A stretch of 64,000 nt of DNA from an uncultured Christensenella sp. (GTDB taxonomy: Bacteria > Bacillota > Clostridia > Christensenellales > Borkfalkiaceae), in NCBI GenBank assembly GCA_910583545.1, contig CAJTXM010000004.1:28068-92067 (forward strand). Direction: 5' to 3'. The translations under genes and the position numbers were made by a program. Shown one piece after another: positions 52,347-61,951 of this stretch. The notes under the pieces were generated by a model. That model was not told the DNA's origin. It saw only the letters and a list, made by a program, of their open reading frames with translations, and did not search any database. Every line of letters starts with the position of its first letter. The stretch's first letter is position 1.

Positions 52347-54828
52347 CGTCAGCCCCCTTCTTTACGGTTTTTTTTGCGGTTGTCTTTGCCGCACCTGCCG
52401 CGGCTTTCTTTCCGGCTGTCTTTGCCGCACCTGCCGACGGCTTCTTTGCGGAGGGTTTCTCCGACTTTGCTTTTTCCTCTTTGACTGCCGTCTTTTTTAC
52501 CGTACCGGTTTTTTTGGCAGATTTCTTTTCAGGCTCTGCGCGCTCTCCGCTTTCCTTCGCGCCGTCTGCAACCGCGGACTTCTTCTCTCCGCCGCCGTTT
52601 TTTTCCGACAGCGATTTCTTCTTCATCCTCGATATCCTGTCGGTGACTGCCTTGGGAGGGTCTACCTTGGGAGCGTCGGGGTGCAGAAGCCAGGTTGCCG
52701 CAAAGTGCGTATCCGAAATTTTAAACAGCGGAGGCTGTTGTTCGAAGTCGATCTCCAAAGCGTATTTGTTTCTCGCCGCGAACGCGTCGCCCTTGGGAGG
52801 GAAAATCATATTCGGCGGAGTGCCGGGAATAGCTTCGAGCTTTTCCTTGGTTTCGAGATCCGGCATAGAGGACAGAAGCGCCCAGGTATAGGGATGCGCA
52901 GGCGCATAGAAAACGTCGTCCGCCGTGCCTATTTCAACGATTTTGCCGGCATACATAACGGCGACCCTGTCCGCCATATTCGCAACTACGCCCAGATCGT
53001 GCGTAATGAAAATTACCGAAAGCTGTCTTTCGACTTTGACTTTGTTTATGAGTTCGAGTATCTGCGACTGAATGGTAACGTCGAGAGCCGTCGTCGGCTC
53101 GTCGCAGATGAGAATATCGGGGTTTGCCGAAAGCGCGATAGCTATAACTATTCTCTGACGCATACCGCCCGAAAACTCGAACGGATACTGCCTGTATCTC
53201 TTTCTCGCTTCGGGAATACCGACTTCGTCCAAAAGTTTTAAAGCCTGCGTCTTTGCCATACGGCGCGTAACTTTGTGTACGACGCCCGAAGCCTTTGCTT
53301 TGAGGTAGTCGATGATATCGACTACGCGCGCGTCGAAATCTATCGAAGAATTTCTTTCGATATGCGAAGTGATATCGTCGTAAACACGCATTATGCAGTC
53401 AACGATTTCTTCCTTTGCAAGGTCTAAATCGACGAAGTTTTTATCTGCGATTTTGTAATTCAGAGTTTTTCCGCTCTTGGCTTTGCGCTCGGCTTTTGCC
53501 GTCTGCTTTGCAAACCTCTTTTCCTCTGCGGCGTTGCGTTTGATGCCGTCGAAGTAAAGATTTACTGCGGCTTTCAGACTTGAACGGAAGGTATATAAGA
53601 CGTTGTCCTTAATGATTTCAAGCTTGTCGATTGCATTTTCGACTGCCTCGACAACCGTCTTACCGGCTTCTGTAACCGACTTTTTATCGAGATTTTCCTG
53701 CCTGAACACGCCGAGCTGTTCATCGATAACGCTGAGCGCCGATTTCTTGTTTTCGATAGATTTTGCGTTCGAATACAGCACGCCCTCTTTGGCAAGGGCA
53801 ATGAAGTCGAGCATAAATTTATCGTCAAGATATTTGCGTAAAAATTTATTGAGCTCGGGAACGTCCATTTCGGGCAGGGGCTCTTCCGAGAAAGTGAGAT
53901 AGTAGCCCATTGCAAAGAAGTTCGGCATAGTCAGCTTTTCTGCGTCTGAAAGAATTTCCTGCACGCGTTTAAGCTTTTCCGATATCGCCTGCCAGTCCTC
54001 TGCGCCTGCCGTCTGTGCGGCTTCGCCGCGGTTTAAAAACTTGCGGATAAACGCCTTTATCTTTAAAGGAAGAGGTTCCTTAACCGCCTGTTTCAACTCT
54101 TCGAGCAAGCTTTTCAGCTCTTCCGCACGCTCCTTTACGACGTATTCGCCGACCGCCTGCGCGCCGACCTTCGCAATTTCCCTGATATCTCCGCGCACGT
54201 CCTTGAATGCGTTCTTTTCGATTCTGAACAGAACGTCCTTGATTTCCTCGACGGTTTCGGTGCAGGCGTCGTGAGCTTTGTTATAAGCGTTTTCAAGCTC
54301 TAAGTGCTTGTATTCGAATTTGTTGAAATTTTTACATTTGAGTTTGTTCTCTTCGCAGATTTCCCTGTTGTCGGCTCCGCGAGCTTCGTCCATCGCCTTG
54401 TTGAGGCGCGACAGAAGCGTATTGAAATCTTTTCGGCTTTCGCGCTGATTTATCTTGCCCTTTATGAGCATCGCCTCGGTCATCTGCTTGCCGACGCGCA
54501 TTATGGGATTGAGACTCGACATCGGGTCCTGAAAGATCATAGAAATCTTATCTCCGCGAAGCTTGTGGAACTGCTCCTCGGGAATCTTCATAAGATCCTG
54601 TCCGTCGTAGATTATCTCTCCGCCGTCTTTTATCGCGTTGCCTGCAAGTATGCCCATTATGGCGCGGTTTGTGACGGATTTGCCCGAACCGCTTTCGCCG
54701 ACGATTGCCAGCGTTTCGCCCTTGTACAGATCGAAGCTGATGTCGCGTACGGCCTGAACTTTTCCGCCGTCCGTCTTGAAGCCTATTTTAAGGTTTTTAA
54801 CCGCAAGTTTAATTTCTCTCTCGTCCAT
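52330..54828 (-). CDS. oppD: Oligopeptide ABC transporter ATP-binding protein OppD, with giant insertion and basic tail
   Basis: 832 residues versus about 330-360 usually. Walker A GESGSGKS (44-51), Q-loop MIFQDPMSSLNP (97-108), signature FSGGMRQR (552-559), Walker B DILICDEPTT (571-580) and switch H610 are intact. A mostly helical insertion of about 390 residues (130-520) sits between Q-loop and signature. The usual C-terminal iron-sulfur cysteines are missing. Residues 735-832 form a Lys/Ala/Thr-rich tail. It starts 1 bp after the oppC stop. Confidence 0.94.
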   Translation of the reverse strand: MDEREIKLAVKNLKIGFKTDGGKVQAVRDISFDLYKGETLAIVGESGSGKSVTNRAIMGILAGNAIKDGGEIIYDGQDLMKIPEEQFHKLRGDKISMIFQDPMSSLNPIMRVGKQMTEAMLIKGKINQRESRKDFNTLLSRLNKAMDEARGADNREICEENKLKCKNFNKFEYKHLELENAYNKAHDACTETVEEIKDVLFRIEKNAFKDVRGDIREIAKVGAQAVGEYVVKERAEELKSLLEELKQAVKEPLPLKIKAFIRKFLNRGEAAQTAGAEDWQAISEKLKRVQEILSDAEKLTMPNFFAMGYYLTFSEEPLPEMDVPELNKFLRKYLDDKFMLDFIALAKEGVLYSNAKSIENKKSALSVIDEQLGVFRQENLDKKSVTEAGKTVVEAVENAIDKLEIIKDNVLYTFRSSLKAAVNLYFDGIKRNAAEEKRFAKQTAKAERKAKSGKTLNYKIADKNFVDLDLAKEEIVDCIMRVYDDITSHIERNSSIDFDARVVDIIDYLKAKASGVVHKVTRRMAKTQALKLLDEVGIPEARKRYRQYPFEFSGGMRQRIVIAIALSANPDILICDEPTTALDVTIQSQILELINKVKVERQLSVIFITHDLGVVANMADRVAVMYAGKIVEIGTADDVFYAPAHPYTWALLSSMPDLETKEKLEAIPGTPPNMIFPPKGDAFAARNKYALEIDFEQQPPLFKISDTHFAATWLLHPDAPKVDPPKAVTDRISRMKKKSLSEKNGGGEKKSAVADGAKESGERAEPEKKSAKKTGTVKKTAVKEEKAKSEKPSAKKPSAGAAKTAGKKAAAGAAKTTAKKTVKKGADDGKAE

Positions 54829-54829
54829 A

Positions 54830-56401
54830 TCAGCCCTCCGCTCCTCTCAAGCTCGGATTGAACGCATCGCGCAAACCGTTGCCGAACAGGTTGAATGAAA
54901 GCATTAAAAGCGCAAGGTAAATCGAAGGAATCATTGCCACAAAAGGCGCAGATAGTAAGCACTTCTGTCCTGCCGAAATCAACGTACCAACGCTCGTCAG
55001 ATTTCCGCTGGATTCGAGATTAATAATGCCCAGATATGTCATACTTACTTCCGAAAAAATCATAGCAGGGATTACAAGCGCACAACTGGTGACCAAAGTT
55101 CCGAGTGCGTTGGGAAATATGTGCTTCCACATAAGTCTTCTGTCTTTTGCTCCCAAAGTTCGCGCCGCAAGCACATATTCGTGATTTTTATAACGGTAAA
55201 ACTGCATTCGCGTAGTTCCCGCCATACCTATCCAGCCTGTTAAGAAATATGCCATAAATAATACGATAAAACCGCTCGAATGAAGATATTCTTTCATAAG
55301 TGTTATTACTATCATAATTGGCACGGCTGACAAAACTTCGACTATTCGCTCTAAAATCAGGTCCATTTTGCCACCGTAATAGCCTTCTATCGCGCCGTAT
55401 ATTGCACCGACAAATATATTGACTACAGCGACTAAAATGCCGAATATGAACGAAAATCTTGCGCCGTTTGACAGACAAGCGTAAATATCTTTGCCTTCTG
55501 CAGTTGCGCCGAAAACAAAGTAAGGTTCGGTTATTCCGTCTTTGTCCCGATACGAATGCACGTAAGTATAATATTCAAAATAGTTTACGCGCACTTCATA
55601 GCCGTCGGTTATAAGACGAGCATAATCGTAACAGTACGTTTTTCCGTCTTTAACAAATTCGTCACCTTCTATACGCAACGAATTGTACTTCAAACTTTGT
55701 TCGATAACGCTTCCCTTCTCGTGTGAATTGTAATTAGGGATAATGCTCGTCGGATCGCTATTATCAGCGAGAACAGCAACAGTCTTTCCTCCTGAAACTT
55801 TTGTACGGTACCAGAAATTCGCATTATCGATATCCTGCGGTGCAAGCAGATTTTTTCTGTCTGTATAAGACATCATAGGATAAAGAACCTGTCTGCCTGT
55901 AACGTTCTGATACTCCTGTATTTGCATATAGGTTTCTTCGTCTATATTTCTGTACATACAGCCGAGTTTATGATATGAATCTTCTCTATAATAGTAAAGA
56001 GTGGAACCGCTTGAAGAATCAATGGTGAATTCCTGCCTTTTAACTGCGTTATGCCCCGTCTCCTTACCCATTGCGTACAGAGAAATAAAAGTTTCTTTAT
56101 TCGCGGATGTATCTTTACATCCATCCCAGAAATCGACATCTTCAAACAGTTTTGGCAACGCCGTAGAATAGTTCAGATCGCTGTAAGACGGTGAATAAGG
56201 AGTAAAAAGCGGTCCAAAAATCGCAAACAGCATAAGCAAAGCAACAACTATTGCTCCAACAACAGCCCCCTTATTTTTGCAGAATCTTGCAAACGCATCA
56301 CCCCAATAGCTTTTCGATTTAGTTGACAACGCCGTATCGTGTGAAATCTCTTTATTGGCAAACTTGAATTTTTCTTTCGGTATATTATTAAAATCAGCCA
56401 T
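54830..56401 (-). CDS. oppC: Oligopeptide ABC transporter permease OppC, with large extracytoplasmic insertion
   Basis: 523 residues versus about 300 usually. TM1 (KGAVVGAIVVALLMLFAIFGPLF, about 45-67) is followed by about 230 extra residues on the outer face (70-300), rich in Tyr/Asp/Asn, before the normal permease domain (ARFSFIFGILVAVVNIFVGAI). The binding-protein-dependent transport loop RTLGAKDRRLMWKHIFPNA is present. Overlaps oppB by 8 bp. Confidence 0.94.
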   Translation of the reverse strand: MADFNNIPKEKFKFANKEISHDTALSTKSKSYWGDAFARFCKNKGAVVGAIVVALLMLFAIFGPLFTPYSPSYSDLNYSTALPKLFEDVDFWDGCKDTSANKETFISLYAMGKETGHNAVKRQEFTIDSSSGSTLYYYREDSYHKLGCMYRNIDEETYMQIQEYQNVTGRQVLYPMMSYTDRKNLLAPQDIDNANFWYRTKVSGGKTVAVLADNSDPTSIIPNYNSHEKGSVIEQSLKYNSLRIEGDEFVKDGKTYCYDYARLITDGYEVRVNYFEYYTYVHSYRDKDGITEPYFVFGATAEGKDIYACLSNGARFSFIFGILVAVVNIFVGAIYGAIEGYYGGKMDLILERIVEVLSAVPIMIVITLMKEYLHSSGFIVLFMAYFLTGWIGMAGTTRMQFYRYKNHEYVLAARTLGAKDRRLMWKHIFPNALGTLVTSCALVIPAMIFSEVSMTYLGIINLESSGNLTSVGTLISAGQKCLLSAPFVAMIPSIYLALLMLSFNLFGNGLRDAFNPSLRGAEG

Positions 56402-57416
56402 TTGTCTTAGCGCTCCCCATTCTTATTCTCGGATCTATAAACCCGTAACTTATATCTATAACGATTGTCGCCAAAAGTCCTACGAGGACGTAGAAGCCGG
56501 ATAAAAACATAAAGAAATCGTAATCCTGAGCGGTTATCGATGAGAGGTAAAGTCTGCCCACGCCGGGAATTGAAAACATATTTTCAATAATAAGCGAACC
56601 GGATAATACCGACACGAACTCGCTCAGAATAGAAGGGAAGATTACAACCATCGCGTTACGCATAGCGTGCCTGAACGTCGCCTGACCTCTCGTCAGACCC
56701 TTAGTTCTCGCAAGAAGCATAAATTCGCTTGTCAGCACTTCCGAAAGTTCCGCACGCGTATATCTTGCATAACCGGCAATAGAACCCAGACACAGCGCAA
56801 AAACCGCAGGTAACATACTGACAAACATTGACCAGGACAGATAGTCGTAGCCAGTCTCCATAACCATCGGGAACCAGTCAAGCTTGTAACAAAATACAAA
56901 CTGAATGATAAGTCCGAGAACTATTGAAGGAAGCGATACGAGTAGTATAATAAATACGTTTACAATCTGGTCCTGCCATTTATTCTTTTTAAGAGCAGCC
57001 AAAACGCCGAAACCGAGCCCAATAGGCACGCCTATAAGCGTTGAATAAACGTTAATGAGTATTGTAGGGGGAAGATTCTCTCCGAACACGTCCAATACGT
57101 CTCTGCCCGAATATTCAGGCATATTTACGCCAACTCCAAAATCGCCCTCGGCAAAAATTCTGTGAAGATAAGTGCCGAGTTGGGTCATAATAGGCACGTT
57201 GGAAAAACCTATTATGTTTCCGCTTTGATCATATACAAGATCAGTTATATATCCTCTTGCCTCCAAGCGCAGATATATAAGGTTAGAATCTTCGCCGTAA
57301 CCTGCCTGAATAACGATAGGAAGCGCTTTTATAAGCACAAAGCATAAAAGCAAAATGATGCAGAACGTCATCAACAGAAGCCCTATTCGTTTCAGAATAT
57401 ATTTAAACATATACAT
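56394..57416 (-). CDS. oppB: Oligopeptide ABC transporter permease OppB
   Basis: 340 residues, slightly longer than usual because of an enlarged first extracytoplasmic loop. Six transmembrane helices; the EAA-type loop RTKGLTRGQATFRHAMRNAM contacts the ATPases. GGAG precedes the ATG at 57416; an ATG two codons later is also possible. It follows oppA after a strong hairpin. Confidence 0.94.
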   Translation of the reverse strand: MYMFKYILKRIGLLLMTFCIILLLCFVLIKALPIVIQAGYGEDSNLIYLRLEARGYITDLVYDQSGNIIGFSNVPIMTQLGTYLHRIFAEGDFGVGVNMPEYSGRDVLDVFGENLPPTILINVYSTLIGVPIGLGFGVLAALKKNKWQDQIVNVFIILLVSLPSIVLGLIIQFVFCYKLDWFPMVMETGYDYLSWSMFVSMLPAVFALCLGSIAGYARYTRAELSEVLTSEFMLLARTKGLTRGQATFRHAMRNAMVVIFPSILSEFVSVLSGSLIIENMFSIPGVGRLYLSSITAQDYDFFMFLSGFYVLVGLLATIVIDISYGFIDPRIRMGSAKTNG

Positions 57417-57444
57417 AGCTTTGTTTCTCCTTTATAAAAACAAC

Positions 57445-57479
57445 GTGAGGGGGACACGGAAAATCCGTTCCCCCGTCAC
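57445..57479 (-). promoter_or_regulatory. Strong hairpin between oppA and oppB
   Basis: GTGA-GGGGG-ACACGGA / TCCGTT-CCCCC-GTCAC forms a 15-16-bp stem followed on the minus strand by GTTGTTTTTAT. It is probably a partial terminator or 3' stabiliser that lets the binding protein exceed the permeases. Confidence 0.65.
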
Positions 57480-57501
57480 TATATTTTTAATATAATCCGG
57501 A

Positions 57502-60219
57502 TTAATCACTAACTTTATAGAACTCTTCCAGTTTACTCGTTCCGAACGTTGCGACAAAGGCATCCCATTCGGAGTCGGTATAGTTGACAGTCATATATCT
57601 CATACCGCCGAAGCCGAGGAACATATTATATTCGTTGCTGATGTAAGAGAACTTAGCACCAAGCAACCCTGCCGTATAATCGGATACCAAAGGTACGAAA
57701 TTGTACTGGTTGAGAACAAGTTCTTCAAGAGCCGCAAGAATAAGCAATCTGTTGCTTTCGTCAAGATATCCCGCACTCATTACGTCTTTGTGTGTAACGC
57801 CGGAATACCCATCTTTACCCGCATAAGTTTCAGCTACGCCGTTCAGACAGCAATACCAGTTCAAAGCGCTCATTGTCAGCGTCTTTCCGCTATAATTTTC
57901 GTTTGAATCTTCACCGAATGTTATAGTAAGATCTATGTTATTGGTATCCCAGTACTTATGGTAATTCAAGCTGTAATTAGGATCGATATAGCAACGAATT
58001 ACATCATATGGATTAAGAGGATTACCACCTACGCCTGAAAGAGGAGAAATATCGTATTTACCAGCTTTGAAGTCGTCAGCCCAAGCAGAGCCTCTGTTCT
58101 CATCGTAAGTAACTTTGATTTTTCCTTGAAGAGGCGTTCCTTCAACCATCTTTTCCCAAGCAGACTTAAAATAGTTATAGGTATTGGTGTAAGTCGTACT
58201 CGGAGCAGACCAACCGATCAAAATTTCAATATCTTTGTTGGAATCATACCCGTATTCGTTGTCAGGTGCGGTCAATTTCTCATAAGCCGCCTGAACAAGA
58301 GCTTTCGCCTTCGTCATATTGCTTCCGCCCAGAGTTTCATAGGCATCGTCGGTAGGATAACCCGTAATGGTTCCCGAAGCGTTCGACCAGGTACCATCTT
58401 CGGCTTTAGTATAGCCGTAAGCTCTCAAAAGACTTTCCTTGGCTTGTTGTGTATCTCTGTAAACACCGCCGTTATCAACATCATAATAGTACTGCGAGTT
58501 AAGAACACCGTATGCCGCCTGATTGGGAGCGAGTATGTCTGTTGCAAATTGACCTCTGTCCAAAGCAAGCGACATCGCCTGTTTAAACTCGGGAATAGCT
58601 AATATGGCGTTGTTTCTGCCGTTTGTTTTTAACGCGCTCAGTCCGGAATAAATCTGCATACCGAACGTAGTGCTGTCAGGACTGAAAACTGCATATTTAG
58701 AGTTTTTGTAAGCATCAAGATGCGCGGCATCGATACCCTTGCTGTCTAATTCACCGGCAAAGAAAGACATCCACGTAGTAGTATCGTCGGCTATTCTTTC
58801 ACATTCGATTTTCGTTACGTTGTACTGATTTTTGTACTCGTCCATATTGAAGCCGAACCAATGCTCGTTTTTCTCCAGCGTATAATGCTTACCGGACTGG
58901 AAATAACTAAGTTTATAAGGGCCCCAACTTGCCGTCGTTTCTTTGGAAGAGTTATATTTTGAAGTCCACAGTTTTTTACCGGTTACAGGCGCCTCTTTAC
59001 AACTCTCATAAAGATCTTCCTTTACAAGGGGCAGACCCCTGAACATATAAGCAGCATTGTAATAAAGACTGCCGTCGTCATTCAGCATCTTCAAAGGCGC
59101 ATCCATACATATTACCAACTCGTAATCGCCTGTAGAGTAGAAACCGACCGTATTCCAGTCTGCCGTTGCGCCGTAACCCGAAACATAGAAGCTACACTCC
59201 TGCCAGGAAAGAGCGCTTCCGTCTCCGAAATTTTGAGATATAATCATCAACGCATCTTTTACTTCGTCGTTCACCAAAATATAGCCATACTCATTTTCTT
59301 GATCTTTCAACCACTTAAAATAGTTGAAATAGTATGCTTTTCCGCCTTCTTCCGTTTCTACTTCTACTACGTAATCGGGCAATTTTTCAGGGTCTTCGAT
59401 TGTTCCGTTGTACTCACCCAAGAAATAATCATCATACCCGGCAGCATAATAAGTCGACATGGAATCGTCGAAGAAAACGCAAGGTTTGCTTACCGAAGTA
59501 TAAATATGTTTATCGTCGTTTGCCGCAGGAACACTGTCAGGCAAAAGATAGTTGCCATCGGCGTCTTTTAAAATTTCGCCTTGTATATAGCTGTCTGCAC
59601 CTGATATTATATCGGCATAAAGAGGCGACCCCTGATATAAATAATTGTACGCACCCTTTATCTTGATAGTATCATAGTAAGAATTCGCACGGAAGTTAAG
59701 GAATTTGGGATTAAGTTGTTCTTTCATAGAATAAATGAAATCGCTCGCATCGATCGGCGTACCGTCGTCCCATTTAAGATCCTCACGCAAAGTAATCTTA
59801 TAAGCATAACCGCCCTGAGTTTTCTGCTCGGCAGTGTAACCCCACTTAGCGTCGACCGTAGCCGTAACGTCTTCAAGTTTGGTTGCGCCGTCATACTGAA
59901 CGGTATATCCGCCGTCGACGATTGCCGACGCATTGACAGTACCGTCCTCATTAAATTTTTGTCCGCCGAAATCGTAATCGAACGTAAACAGTGAGCTTGT
60001 AACGTAATCTAAAATTTGCGTATCGTTATTGTCTTGGTAAGTCAACTCGTTCCAGTTCGAAGGCATCGTCGACGTAAACGTTCTGTAAGTACCCTGCTTT
60101 AAAGCCCCGCCGGTGCCTTCCTTCTCCGAATCGTCGCAGGCGGTGAAACCTATTGCGATAGTGGAAGCCATTACTGTGGTAACCGCTAACGCGGCCAGCT
60201 TCTTCCATCTCTTTTTCAT
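57502..60219 (-). CDS. oppA: Oligopeptide ABC transporter substrate-binding lipoprotein OppA
   Basis: 905 residues, unusually long for family 5 binding proteins (about 540-650). Lipoprotein signal with lipobox FTAC (C28). SBP_bac_5 segments include YAYKITLREDLKWDDGTPID, ASDFIYSMK, FKQAMSLALDRGQFA and YDISPLSGVGGNPLNP. Captures peptides outside the membrane for OppBCDF. GGAGG precedes the ATG. First gene of the operon. Confidence 0.94.
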   Translation of the reverse strand: MKKRWKKLAALAVTTVMASTIAIGFTACDDSEKEGTGGALKQGTYRTFTSTMPSNWNELTYQDNNDTQILDYVTSSLFTFDYDFGGQKFNEDGTVNASAIVDGGYTVQYDGATKLEDVTATVDAKWGYTAEQKTQGGYAYKITLREDLKWDDGTPIDASDFIYSMKEQLNPKFLNFRANSYYDTIKIKGAYNYLYQGSPLYADIISGADSYIQGEILKDADGNYLLPDSVPAANDDKHIYTSVSKPCVFFDDSMSTYYAAGYDDYFLGEYNGTIEDPEKLPDYVVEVETEEGGKAYYFNYFKWLKDQENEYGYILVNDEVKDALMIISQNFGDGSALSWQECSFYVSGYGATADWNTVGFYSTGDYELVICMDAPLKMLNDDGSLYYNAAYMFRGLPLVKEDLYESCKEAPVTGKKLWTSKYNSSKETTASWGPYKLSYFQSGKHYTLEKNEHWFGFNMDEYKNQYNVTKIECERIADDTTTWMSFFAGELDSKGIDAAHLDAYKNSKYAVFSPDSTTFGMQIYSGLSALKTNGRNNAILAIPEFKQAMSLALDRGQFATDILAPNQAAYGVLNSQYYYDVDNGGVYRDTQQAKESLLRAYGYTKAEDGTWSNASGTITGYPTDDAYETLGGSNMTKAKALVQAAYEKLTAPDNEYGYDSNKDIEILIGWSAPSTTYTNTYNYFKSAWEKMVEGTPLQGKIKVTYDENRGSAWADDFKAGKYDISPLSGVGGNPLNPYDVIRCYIDPNYSLNYHKYWDTNNIDLTITFGEDSNENYSGKTLTMSALNWYCCLNGVAETYAGKDGYSGVTHKDVMSAGYLDESNRLLILAALEELVLNQYNFVPLVSDYTAGLLGAKFSYISNEYNMFLGFGGMRYMTVNYTDSEWDAFVATFGTSKLEEFYKVSD

Positions 60220-60480
60220 AAAATATATCCTCCAAATTAATATTTACTTTTAAAACGTTTTAATTCTGTCAGACTGTAAATTTCCGCAACTTACAGTTAA
60301 GTTTTTATCATTTTACATTACACAATATGTACTTGTCAACTGTTTTCACACAAAAAACACATTTAATTTTAATAATTATGCAAAATTTTCATTAAAAAGT
60401 TTATTTTTATGCAAAAATACGCGAATAAATGAATAAAAATAAATAATTCACAAAACCTGTTATAAATTTTCACCACTGAA
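60220..60480 (-). promoter_or_regulatory. oppA upstream region with promoter and LacI-type palindrome
   Basis: Promoter TTGACA (60339-60334), 18-bp spacer, TAAAAT (60315-60310) with TG upstream. Downstream of the start lie an inverted repeat CTGTAA-N11-TTACAG (60274-60296) and the perfect palindrome TTAAAACGTTTTAA (60250-60263), with the central CG of LacI/CcpA-type operators. From 60340 to 60480 the DNA is AT-rich with no gene seen. Confidence 0.6.
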
Positions 60481-60509
60481 AAAGTCCTGCGCTGTTTGCG
60501 CAGGACTTT
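60481..60509 (-). terminator. Terminator after the KDPG aldolase gene
   Basis: AAAGTCCTGCGC-TGTTT-GCGCAGGACTTT, a 12-bp perfect stem. Confidence 0.85.
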
Positions 60510-60520
60510 GCAGTTTCAGG

Positions 60521-61135
60521 TTATTTTACAAGCGCGACCGCGGCGCGTGTCTTTTCTTCTATCTCTTCGGGGGTTCCGCTCATCATCCAGCTGCCTCCGC
60601 AGGCAAGAATTTTATCGTATGCGAGATATTCCAAAATGTTGCTTTCGTTGATTCCGCCGGTAGGCATTATCTGCAAATACGGGAAAGCCGCGCAAATCGC
60701 CTTTATGGTTTTAAGTCCGCCGTAGTTGGACGCAGGGAAGAATTTCAGCGTAGTAAGTCCCTTTGCTATCGCCGCCATTGCCTCGGTAGGAGTAACGATG
60801 CCGGGGAGATACAAAACGTTATGCTTTTCGCAGCAGTCTGCGACCTCGGACGAAAAGCCCGGCGATACTATGAATTTCGAACCCGCCTTCAAAGCCTTTT
60901 CGCACTGTTCCTTATTTATAACCGTGCCTGCGCCGACTAACATATCGGGGAATTCCTTTACGGTCAGCGCAATGGCGTCGGCAGCGCAAGGCGTACGGAA
61001 AGTGATTTCCGCGCAGGGCAGTCCGCCGTTTACGAGCGCTCTCATTTTAGGGAGAGTTTCCTCTATTGAATTGAGTACGACTACGGGAACTATTTTCGTA
61101 TTTTTTATTTGTTCTAAAAGTTTTTCGTGTTTCAT
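60521..61135 (-). CDS. eda: 2-dehydro-3-deoxyphosphogluconate (KDPG/KHG) aldolase
   Basis: 204 residues from ATG 61135 (GGAGG five bases upstream). Class I aldolase: the catalytic Glu in CAEITFRTP, phosphate-binding GAGTVINKEQ and SPGFSSEV, the Schiff-base Lys in TTLKFFPASNYGG and MPTGGINESN. Cleaves KDPG to pyruvate and glyceraldehyde-3-phosphate in sugar-acid breakdown. No edd, kdgK or uronate genes adjoin, so the pathway is not visible here. Confidence 0.95.
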   Translation of the reverse strand: MKHEKLLEQIKNTKIVPVVVLNSIEETLPKMRALVNGGLPCAEITFRTPCAADAIALTVKEFPDMLVGAGTVINKEQCEKALKAGSKFIVSPGFSSEVADCCEKHNVLYLPGIVTPTEAMAAIAKGLTTLKFFPASNYGGLKTIKAICAAFPYLQIMPTGGINESNILEYLAYDKILACGGSWMMSGTPEEIEEKTRAAVALVK

Positions 61136-61206
61136 CATTTCCTCCAAGAAAAAATTTTAACATTATTTATTATATCACGGTTTTGAAAAATTGCAACAAA
61201 AAACAC

Positions 61207-61238
61207 ATAAGCCCTGCGCCGAAAGGTGCAAGGCTTAT
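61207..61238 (-). terminator. Terminator after lemA
   Basis: ATAAGCC...GGCTTAT outer stem with inner TGC/GCA pairing, followed on the minus strand by GTGTTTTTTG. Confidence 0.7.
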
Positions 61239-61245
61239 ATTTCAA

Positions 61246-61920
61246 TTAAAAGAATACGCTGTTTGCCTGCTCTTTGATTTCTCTGCTTGCGATAAACGGA
61301 ATACGGGTTGTATAGCCCTGCTTTGCAGCGACGATCATCTTCGTAGGCCAGACCTGAATTTCCCTGTTCCAGGTATTTACCGTGTCGTTATACTGTTCCC
61401 TTGCGGCGGTGATTTCCTTTTGCAGATAAGAATTCTGCTGGATAGCGTCCGAAATTCCGCGGTGCGCCTTCAAGTCGGGATAATTTTCGAAAGTCTTGTT
61501 GATTCTCCAGCCTATCGAGTCGATTTTTGCGCTGGTTGCACTCATATCGTTGCCGTCTCTTGAAAGAACCTTTCCGAAAGAACGAGCCTCGGCAATTGCC
61601 GTGAACGTATCCTTGTCGAGCTTAACCGCCTTGTCAACAAGCTGCGCAAGGTTGGAAAGTATTACAACCCTCTGTTCAAGATAGTTGTCTATCTGTGAAG
61701 CGTCGTGCTGAATTTTCTGTTCGAGCTGGCGCAGATACGAAGCCGCCTTGATTTTCATAATGAGGAATACGAGCCCCGGTATTATGAGAAGGAACCAAAG
61801 CAAAACCTCGAACACCTTCGAGCCCTTGCCAACGGTCACGGGAATCTGTTTTGCGATGACGTTGATTTCCCTGCCCTCTGCCCTTACGGGGCCTGTTTCT
61901 TCGTCTAAAACGTTTGCCAT
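61246..61920 (-). CDS. lemA: LemA family protein
   Basis: 224 residues. One N-terminal transmembrane helix (FEVLLWFLLIIPGLVFLIM, about 37-55) and a long helical domain: QLEQKIQHDASQIDNYLEQR, LVDKAVKLDKDTFTAIAEAR, KTFENYPDLKAHRGISDAIQ and YNDTVNTWNREIQVWPTKM, the LemA hallmark order with NyPdLKa. Membrane-anchored, function poorly known. AAAGGAG precedes the ATG. It directly follows the large gene upstream. Confidence 0.93.
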   Translation of the reverse strand: MANVLDEETGPVRAEGREINVIAKQIPVTVGKGSKVFEVLLWFLLIIPGLVFLIMKIKAASYLRQLEQKIQHDASQIDNYLEQRVVILSNLAQLVDKAVKLDKDTFTAIAEARSFGKVLSRDGNDMSATSAKIDSIGWRINKTFENYPDLKAHRGISDAIQQNSYLQKEITAAREQYNDTVNTWNREIQVWPTKMIVAAKQGYTTRIPFIASREIKEQANSVFF

Positions 61921-61951
61921 AGTTATTTATCTCCTTTAAAATAAATTTCTT

